A stretch of DNA of 10,006 bases from JALZAA01 sp046724435 (lineage in GTDB: Bacteria; Actinomycetota; Acidimicrobiia; IMCC26256; JACDBD01): positions 1 to 10,006 of the forward strand of contig JBKOWN010000080.1 of NCBI GenBank assembly GCA_046724435.1, written 5' to 3'. Below are positions 5,772 to 10,006 of this stretch, piece by piece. How positions within the stretch are numbered: the stretch's first letter is position 1; every line of letters starts with the position of its first letter. The notes beneath the pieces are model-generated. The model made no database searches. It saw only the letters and a list, made by a program, of their open reading frames with translations, and was not told the origin of the DNA. A program made the translations under genes and the position numbers.

Positions 5772-7199
5772 CTACCGCCGGAGCGCCCGCAGGAGCGTCT
5801 CCGACGACACGACATGGGCGCCGGATTCGCGAGCGTGCTCTCCCACCCAGCCGTCCGAGGAGGCGACGACCACGGGCACCTCGACCGGCAGGTCCATGGC
5901 CTGGCGCACCACGACGGCGTCCGCCTCCTCGCCCTCGGGCGAGAACACGACCCGGACGCCCGGGCGCCGGGGCGGGAGCACGCCGCCGACGTCGGCGCCA
6001 TCGAACACCAGGATCACGCGGGCCCGGGTCCGCAGCTGGAGCTCGGAGATGGCGCTGAGCAGGCGGTCGCGCTGCTGGGCCGGCGGGGCGTCGCCCCACG
6101 CCAGCATCGACACGTTGTAGCCGTCCACGACGAGCACGGCGCGGGGGGTCCGCAGCATGGCATCGAGTGCGTCCGGGTCGTCGTCCACCATGCCGGGCGG
6201 GACTCTCGGGTGGGCGCGGCGCGGCCGTGACTCCCTGTCCTGCTTCCCCTTCTTCATGTCGCCTTCCGGTGCCCCGTCACCCGGCGCCGCATCGTCGAGC
6301 ACCCGCCGGGCCTGATCGGCCACACCGCTCAGCCCCGTCGCCAGCCGCTGGGCCAAGTCGGCGGCGTCGACCAGCGCGCGCAGGTCATCGCGTCGCACGA
6401 TTGGCAAGCCTGCGTCCGCCTCGCGCGCTTTGGCTTCCGCTTCCTTCATGGCGCGTCGCAACTCGCGCAACTCTTCGTCGACCTTGCGGGCTCGGGTCGC
6501 CTCTCGTTCGAGACGCGCATCGGCTGCCTCGGCGGCGGCGCGCGCCCCCGCGACCTCGCGTTCGATCTCGGCGGCCTTCCGCTCGGCCGCAGCCACCTTC
6601 TGGTTGGCCAGCGCTTCACGGTCACGCCGGCTCTGGCGTTCCTCACGCAATTCGCGCTCGACGTGCTCCGCTCTCTGTTCGGAAGAAGCGCGAGCGGCTT
6701 CGGCGCGTCGGCGCGATTCCGCGAGACCCGCGACCTGCGACTCACGCGCCCGGTCGTCGTCACCTGCCTGCCGTTCGAGTCGCAGGCGCTCGAACGCGGC
6801 ACACGCGACACCGAGCCCGAACGTCCACCCCTCCGGTCGTCCTGCGTACAGCGCCGACGCGAGCACCGGCAGCGTTGCGTCGTCGCTTGCTTTGCTCACC
6901 AGAGCGAACGCGATATGGGCGTCCCACGTCTCGAGCGCCTCGGAGACGTCGGGGCGAGCGAGGAACTGTTCGACCGCGCGGTCGCGAAAATCTGGTTCGG
7001 CGTCGATCGCGCGCAGCAGCTGCTGGCGCGCCGCGCCGCGCGCCAGGCCGCGACGGTCGAACTCGGCCACGGGCCGAAGAATGGGCGGGATCTCCGCCGG
7101 CTCCAGCGTTCGCAGCATCTCGCCTGCGGTGTCGAGCAGCGGGACGAGGAGCAACTCGGGTACGGGCGGCCGTGACACCCGCTGCGGCGGGCTCGACAT
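5772..7199 (-). CDS. Coiled-coil protein with C-terminal NYN (YacP/Rae1-like PIN-fold) nuclease domain
   Basis: This 475-aa cytoplasmic protein has three visible parts. An N-terminal helical region (about 10-140) is followed by a long charged coiled coil (about 143-262), rich in Arg, Glu and Ala with heptad-like spacing. A disordered basic linker (about 300-345) leads to an NYN domain of the YacP type (about 352-475). The nuclease fold shows VLVVDGYN (Asp359), ILVFDGADV (Asp400), EGEEADAVV (Glu425, Asp427) and VVASSDGWV (Asp449), a complete set of acidic metal-binding positions for a PIN-like RNase. The B. subtilis relative Rae1 cleaves mRNA on the ribosome. Family members in actinobacteria often carry such an N-terminal extension. 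I prefer the ATG at 7199, preceded by GGTGAG; a GTG at 7217 would add six residues. It is divergent from the YjbQ gene. RNA target unknown. Confidence 0.9.
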   Translation of the reverse strand: MSSPPQRVSRPPVPELLLVPLLDTAGEMLRTLEPAEIPPILRPVAEFDRRGLARGAARQQLLRAIDAEPDFRDRAVEQFLARPDVSEALETWDAHIAFALVSKASDDATLPVLASALYAGRPEGWTFGLGVACAAFERLRLERQAGDDDRARESQVAGLAESRRRAEAARASSEQRAEHVERELREERQSRRDREALANQKVAAAERKAAEIEREVAGARAAAEAADARLEREATRARKVDEELRELRRAMKEAEAKAREADAGLPIVRRDDLRALVDAADLAQRLATGLSGVADQARRVLDDAAPGDGAPEGDMKKGKQDRESRPRRAHPRVPPGMVDDDPDALDAMLRTPRAVLVVDGYNVSMLAWGDAPPAQQRDRLLSAISELQLRTRARVILVFDGADVGGVLPPRRPGVRVVFSPEGEEADAVVVRQAMDLPVEVPVVVASSDGWVGEHARESGAHVVSSETLLRALRR

Positions 7200-7253
7200 C
7201 CGCTCACCGGCCGTCACGGTGACCCCCGAGGTGCTCGTCTCGGTGCCGACCCG

Positions 7254-7259
7254 TAGACT
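7254..7259 (+). promoter_or_regulatory. Putative -10 box (TAGACT) for the YjbQ gene
   Basis: TAGACT matches the TAnnnT actinobacterial -10 consensus. It lies in the 108-base divergent gap between the NYN gene and the YjbQ gene. Transcription would start about seven bases on, giving a leader of about 40 bases that contains AAGGAG. No good -35 box is seen 17-18 bases upstream. The inverted repeat found in the other two divergent gaps is absent here. Confidence 0.45.
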
Positions 7260-7307
7260 GATCCGGCGATGCCGGGTGGCGGGCAGTGAAGCCGGCGAAG
7301 GAGTGGC

Positions 7308-7727
7308 ATGCGTTCACGGTACGAGGAAGTCACCCTCGACACGCAAGGCGACGGCGACATGCTCGACGTCACCCCTTACGCCCAGAAGGCCATCGACAAC
7401 GCCGGCCTGGCCGACGGACTCTGCACCGTGTTCGTCGCCCACTCGACGTGCGGCATGACGACCATCGAGCACGAGCCGGGATGCAACGCCGACCTCAATA
7501 CCGTCCTCGAAGGCATCTCTCCCCAGGACCGTCCCTGGGAGCACAACGCCCGCAACGCGGACACCAACGGCCACAGCCACGTGCGCGCCGCGCTCGTCGG
7601 ACCTTCGGTGACGATCCCGTTCCGTGCCGGCGAGCTCCAGGTCGGGGTGTGGCAGAAGGTGGTCTGCATCGATTTCGACGACCGGCCGCGCAGTCGCAAG
7701 GTCGTCTTCCAGCTACTCGGCGAGTAG
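7308..7727 (+). CDS. YjbQ / UPF0047 family protein (thiamine-phosphate-synthase-like fold)
   Basis: This 139-aa protein has the full length of the UPF0047/YjbQ family. Members are small trimeric enzymes annotated as secondary thiamine-phosphate synthase because E. coli YjbQ has weak activity; the true role is unsettled. Family marks are AHSTCGMTTIEHE (H45, S46, T47, E54) followed by a NADL segment, NGHSHVRAALVGPS (H89, H91), and GVWQKVVCIDFDDRPRSRKV (W115, Q116, D122, D124). These His and acidic residues form the putative metal site. The ATG at 7308 has AAGGAG four bases upstream. The gene stands alone on the plus strand between the divergent NYN gene and the convergent 82-aa gene, so the context adds nothing specific on function. 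Confidence 0.95.
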   Translation: MRSRYEEVTLDTQGDGDMLDVTPYAQKAIDNAGLADGLCTVFVAHSTCGMTTIEHEPGCNADLNTVLEGISPQDRPWEHNARNADTNGHSHVRAALVGPSVTIPFRAGELQVGVWQKVVCIDFDDRPRSRKVVFQLLGE

Positions 7728-7728
7728 C
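7712..7728. terminator. Short perfect hairpin over the YjbQ stop codon
   Basis: GCTACTC (7712-7718) and GAGTAGC (7722-7728) pair perfectly around a 3-base GGC loop. The TAG stop (7725-7727) is in the second arm. The facing 82-aa gene ends at 7744. It is compact and stable but lacks a T-run, so it is a candidate terminator or RNA 3'-end protector. Confidence 0.45.
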
Positions 7729-7743
7729 GCCAACCCTTCCCGC

Positions 7744-7992
7744 TCACGCGGGCTCGGCCGGCGCCGCAGCGTCGGCATTCGTGGACGACCCGTCGAGCGT
7801 TTCGATGCTGTCGCCACTGGCGCCGCACCACCGGCACGTCACCCGCTCGACGGTCTCCTCGAGCAACTGTTCGTCCTCGATGGTCAGGTCGCCACCCACG
7901 CTGTAGTGATGGAACGCGCTCGTCCGCCGGGTCGTCACGACGTCGAAACGGGTGAGGTTCCCGCACGCACCGCAGCGGTACCGCACCGCCAT
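7744..7992 (-). CDS. Small protein with two Cys pairs, putative zinc ribbon (82 aa)
   Basis: The 82-aa product begins MAVRYRCGACGNLTRFDV, with a CxxC pair at C7/C10. A second pair, CRWC at C53/C56, lies about 43 residues later. This is the spacing of a zinc ribbon, with strands between (TRFDVV and HHYSVGG) and an acidic helix (IEDEQLLEETVERV). The last 20 residues are low-complexity and Ala-rich. The ATG at 7992 has GGAGGAG just upstream. TACAAT on the minus strand (8060-8065) is a near-consensus -10 box about 68 bases before the start, so the leader would contain the palindromes at 8015-8041. I do not recognise the family. It may bind nucleic acid or protein, but nothing in the sequence fixes this. 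Confidence 0.8.
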   Translation of the reverse strand: MAVRYRCGACGNLTRFDVVTTRRTSAFHHYSVGGDLTIEDEQLLEETVERVTCRWCGASGDSIETLDGSSTNADAAAPAEPA

Positions 7993-8014
7993 GACTCCTC
8001 CATGGTCGCCCCAG

Positions 8015-8061
8015 GCTCGACTCGAGCAGCGGCGATCGCCGGATCCGCCCTCGCCGCGGAT
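8015..8061. repeat. Three consecutive palindromes in an intergenic gap
   Basis: Within 47 bases there are three inverted repeats: GCTCGA-C-TCGAGC (8015-8027), the perfect 12-base palindrome CGGCGATCGCCG (8030-8041), and ATCCGC-N7-GCGGAT (8043-8061). They follow the stop of the zinc-ribbon membrane gene (8079) and precede the start of the 82-aa gene (7992). They could end the trpD-linked transcript or form a structured leader or operator for the 82-aa gene. No T-run is present. Confidence 0.5.
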
Positions 8062-8065
8062 TGTA
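8060..8065 (-). promoter_or_regulatory. Putative -10 box (TACAAT) for the 82-aa gene
   Basis: TACAAT on the minus strand matches five of six TATAAT bases, which stands out in GC-rich DNA. Transcription would start near 8053, inside the palindrome cluster. No convincing -35 box is seen upstream, where the end of the membrane gene lies. Confidence 0.35.
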
Positions 8066-8078
8066 TGGCTTCGTCCGC

Positions 8079-8777
8079 CTACGGGCCGCCTCGTGGGGCC
8101 GCGGCGCGTTTCGATCGCTGCCAGTCGGCCGCGCCCTCGTTGCCCGAGCTGAACCCGTCGTCGCCGTGGAACGGCTCGCCCTCGCCGCGCTGCGCGCCCA
8201 GTCGCGAGTCATTCGTCGTGGCGCGCTTCTCCGCCCGCCGCCGCGCGAGCGCGCGTCCGCCTTCGAGGAACGATGTCAGCAGAAGCGTCGTGAACAAGGC
8301 CCACACCGGCGCGACCGCGATCACGCGGATATAGCGCGCCAGGCCCGTCCCGACGAACACGTCGACGAGCCGGTCGCCACTGAGCCACCCGGTCACTCGA
8401 GCCACCCAGATCGTGACCACCAGGCCAAGCACGAGCGCGACGACCCACGCGAGCACGCGCAACGGCAGCGGGACCGTGGCCGACTGAGCAGCGGCGGCCT
8501 GGGAGCCGGGCGACGTGGCCGGACGCGCCGCCCTTCGCGCGGACGCCGCCATGGACGGCTTCGCCGGAGAAGGGCGTGCCGGGAGGACTGAAGTCGACTC
8601 GGGGCGAGGCGCGTCGGACGGACGGACGCGTCGAGACGACGACACCACCGACGGGCGGAACTGGGCCGGCACCTTCAGCTGCTGACCGCAGTTCTCACAC
8701 TTGAACGTCGGCGCGTCCGGAAGGCCCGACACGCGGTGCTTGCTCCCGCACGACGGGCACTGGATGGCCTTGCTCAT
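8079..8777 (-). CDS. Membrane protein with N-terminal zinc ribbon and two transmembrane helices
   Basis: This 232-aa protein starts with a zinc-ribbon module: CPSC at residues 7-10 and CENC at 27-30, the MJ0042-like pattern of two CxxC pairs about 16 residues apart with a KHRV-type strand between. A disordered Pro/Ser/Ala/Arg linker (about 40-103) leads to two hydrophobic helices at about 106-126 and 149-170, then a basic, Gly-rich cytoplasmic tail. The ATG at 8777 lies four bases after the trpD stop with GAGG right before it, so the two genes are probably translationally coupled. The stop at 8079 is followed by three palindromes. The function is unknown. By position it may simply be co-transcribed with trpD. 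A role as a membrane-anchored nucleic-acid or protein adaptor is a guess from the ribbon only. Confidence 0.85.
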   Translation of the reverse strand: MSKAIQCPSCGSKHRVSGLPDAPTFKCENCGQQLKVPAQFRPSVVSSSRRVRPSDAPRPESTSVLPARPSPAKPSMAASARRAARPATSPGSQAAAAQSATVPLPLRVLAWVVALVLGLVVTIWVARVTGWLSGDRLVDVFVGTGLARYIRVIAVAPVWALFTTLLLTSFLEGGRALARRRAEKRATTNDSRLGAQRGEGEPFHGDDGFSSGNEGAADWQRSKRAAAPRGGP

Positions 8778-8781
8778 CGCC

Positions 8782-9846
8782 TCAGCCCTCGTCGGCGGCA
8801 CGCGCCGCTTTGCTCGTGAGCACGAAGGTCTCCAGGACGGCGGCGGCCTTGCCCGATTCGATGGCCGCGATCGCCTGCTCGATCCCGGCGCCGAGATCGG
8901 GAGCGGCGTCGGCGACGACGAGCGCGGCGGCCGCGTTGAGCGCCACCACGTCGCGCACCGGGCCTGGCTCGCCGCCGAGCATCTGCTCGGCAATCGCAAC
9001 GTTGGCGGCGGCGTCACCACCGACGATCTCGTCGGCGTCGGCGGCCGGGATCCCGAACTCGCCCGGGTCGATGATCGAGGCGCGCACGGAGCCGTTCGAG
9101 AGGTCCCACACGTTCGAGACCGTCGTCGTGGTGAGCTCGTCGAGGCCATCGCCTCCGCAGAACACCATCGCCCGTTCGACGCCGAGCTCGGCGAGGGTGT
9201 GCGCCATGCGCTCCGCCATCGACGAGTCCGACACTCCAAGGACGCGCCGCCGCACGCCGGCCGGGTTGGTTAGCGGGCCGAGGAAGTTGAAGGTCGTAGG
9301 TGTCCCGAGCTCACGGCGCGCGGGGCCCGCGAATCGCAGCGCCGGGTGGTACTTGGGCGCGAAGCAGAAGCCGATCCCGGCCTCGTCCACGCAGCGGGCG
9401 ACGCCACTCGGGCTGAGGTCGATCACCACGCCCATTGCCTCGAGGACGTCGGCCGAGCCGCACGCCGACGACGCGGCGCGGTTGCCGTGCTTGGCAACCC
9501 GCACGCCCGCGCCCGCGACGACCAGGGCTGCGAGCGTGGAGATGTTGACGGTGCCGGAGCGGTCGCCGCCGGTCCCGCACGTGTCGACGACGGGCCCGCC
9601 CGGGCCGTCGAGCGGGATGTCGACGCTCTGACCGAAGCGCAGCATCGTGCGCGCCAACGCCGCGAGCTCGCCCGCCGTCTCGCCCTTGGAACGGAGCGCG
9701 ACGGCGAAGCCGGCGATCTGGGCGTCGGTCGCCTCGCCGGCGAGGATCGTGGCCATGGCCTGCTCGGCCAGCTCGGCCGGAAGGTCCTCACGACGGAGGA
9801 GCCGGCCGATCACGTCAGGCCAGAGGGCAGGGTTGGGAGTCGTCAT
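8782..9846 (-). CDS. trpD: Anthranilate phosphoribosyltransferase
   Basis: This 354-aa enzyme joins anthranilate and phosphoribosyl pyrophosphate to make phosphoribosyl-anthranilate, the second step of tryptophan synthesis from chorismate. The N-terminal helical domain (1-75) precedes the PRPP-binding VDTCGTGGD (GTGGD at 91-95), NIST (101-104) and KHGNRAASSACGSADVLEAMG (KHGNR at 119-123). The anthranilate site shows CFAPKYHPA and RRELGTPTTFNFLGPLTNPA. The DGLDELT segment (233-239) carries the metal-binding acid pair. The length matches the family. The ATG at 9846 has only a weak ribosome binding site. No other trp gene is visible; the gene sits 25 bases after an acyl-CoA dehydrogenase and directly before the zinc-ribbon membrane gene. 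Actinobacteria often have a detached trpD, so this is likely the normal biosynthetic copy. Confidence 0.96.
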   Translation of the reverse strand: MTTPNPALWPDVIGRLLRREDLPAELAEQAMATILAGEATDAQIAGFAVALRSKGETAGELAALARTMLRFGQSVDIPLDGPGGPVVDTCGTGGDRSGTVNISTLAALVVAGAGVRVAKHGNRAASSACGSADVLEAMGVVIDLSPSGVARCVDEAGIGFCFAPKYHPALRFAGPARRELGTPTTFNFLGPLTNPAGVRRRVLGVSDSSMAERMAHTLAELGVERAMVFCGGDGLDELTTTTVSNVWDLSNGSVRASIIDPGEFGIPAADADEIVGGDAAANVAIAEQMLGGEPGPVRDVVALNAAAALVVADAAPDLGAGIEQAIAAIESGKAAAVLETFVLTSKAARAADEG

Positions 9847-9871
9847 GAGAGCTTCTGTTCGTGCGCCGAGG

Positions 9872-10006
9872 TCAATCCCACCACAGATCGTGGTCGAGGA
9901 CCCCGCGTACTATGAGCCCGAGCTGCACCTGCGTGGTGCCCTCGACGATCGTGAGCTGCTTGGCGTCCCTGTAATACAGCTCGGTGGGATGGTCCTCCAT
10001 GTACCC
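9872..10006 (-). CDS. Acyl-CoA dehydrogenase, C-terminal end only
   Basis: The last 44 residues of a flavin-dependent acyl-CoA dehydrogenase run in from the right edge. Acyl-CoA dehydrogenases oxidise acyl-CoA to enoyl-CoA in beta-oxidation. The end shows GYMEDHP, ELYYRDAKQLTIVEGTTQ and QLGLIVRGVL. The YRDAK and I-EGTTQVQ pattern is the highly conserved C-terminal signature of the family, where the acyl-CoA and FAD of the neighbouring subunit are bound. The stop is TGA at 9872-9874 and the sequence ends LWWD. The catalytic Glu and most of the protein lie outside the window. The trpD start follows after 25 bases on the same strand, so co-transcription is possible although the two pathways are unrelated. 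Confidence 0.9.
   Translation of the reverse strand, partial: GYMEDHPTELYYRDAKQLTIVEGTTQVQLGLIVRGVLDHDLWWD

Noticed and set aside
1..10006. Search for mobile elements, CRISPR, tRNA/rRNA, toxin-antitoxin or defence genes
   Set aside because: No transposase, integrase, spaced direct repeats, cloverleaf or known defence protein was seen. The NYN protein alone, without an antitoxin partner, does not make a toxin-antitoxin pair.

Overview
The window is dense, high-GC DNA (roughly two thirds G+C by eye) with GTG starts, probable leaderless genes and many lipid- or steroid-type catabolic enzymes: a thiolase, a cytochrome P450, an amidohydrolase_2, an SDR and an acyl-CoA dehydrogenase. This fits a chromosomal segment of a high-GC actinobacterium. 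Acidimicrobiia or a relative is my best guess, from gene style and from small Cys-pair proteins I associate with that group; there is no marker gene to prove it. I see no tRNA, rRNA, CRISPR array, insertion sequence or phage gene.

Layout. Positions 1-1124 (-) hold a thiolase cut by the left edge. Divergent from it at 1207-1656 (+) is a 149-aa cytoplasmic helical protein that looks like a haem-less relative of a c-type cytochrome family. A DoxX-type membrane protein lies at 1668-2192 (-). Divergent from it, at 2253-3494 and 3509-4696 (+), are a P450 and an amidohydrolase_2 in one operon. On the minus strand follow a 63-aa Cys-rich protein (4715-4906), an SDR dehydrogenase (4948-5712) and a coiled-coil/NYN putative RNase (5772-7199). 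A YjbQ/UPF0047 protein is at 7308-7727 (+). The last part is all on the minus strand: an 82-aa Cys-pair protein (7744-7992), a zinc-ribbon two-helix membrane protein (8079-8777), trpD (8782-9846) and the C-terminal end of an acyl-CoA dehydrogenase (9872-10006). Intergenic space is short; no gene-free stretch exceeds about 110 bases.

The most interesting signal is regulatory. The thiolase/149-aa gap and the DoxX/P450 gap each hold one perfect inverted repeat of identical design: CCTGAC, six bases, GTCAGG, with the palindrome extending one more base on each side. I found no other complete copy in the window. This suggests that one unseen transcription factor co-regulates the thiolase, the 149-aa protein, DoxX, the P450 and the amidohydrolase as a catabolic regulon. 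Further patterns are hairpins on or next to the stop codons at all three convergent gene ends, a GTATGAC motif repeated at the SDR and 63-aa gene starts, and three stacked palindromes after the trpD-linked membrane gene.
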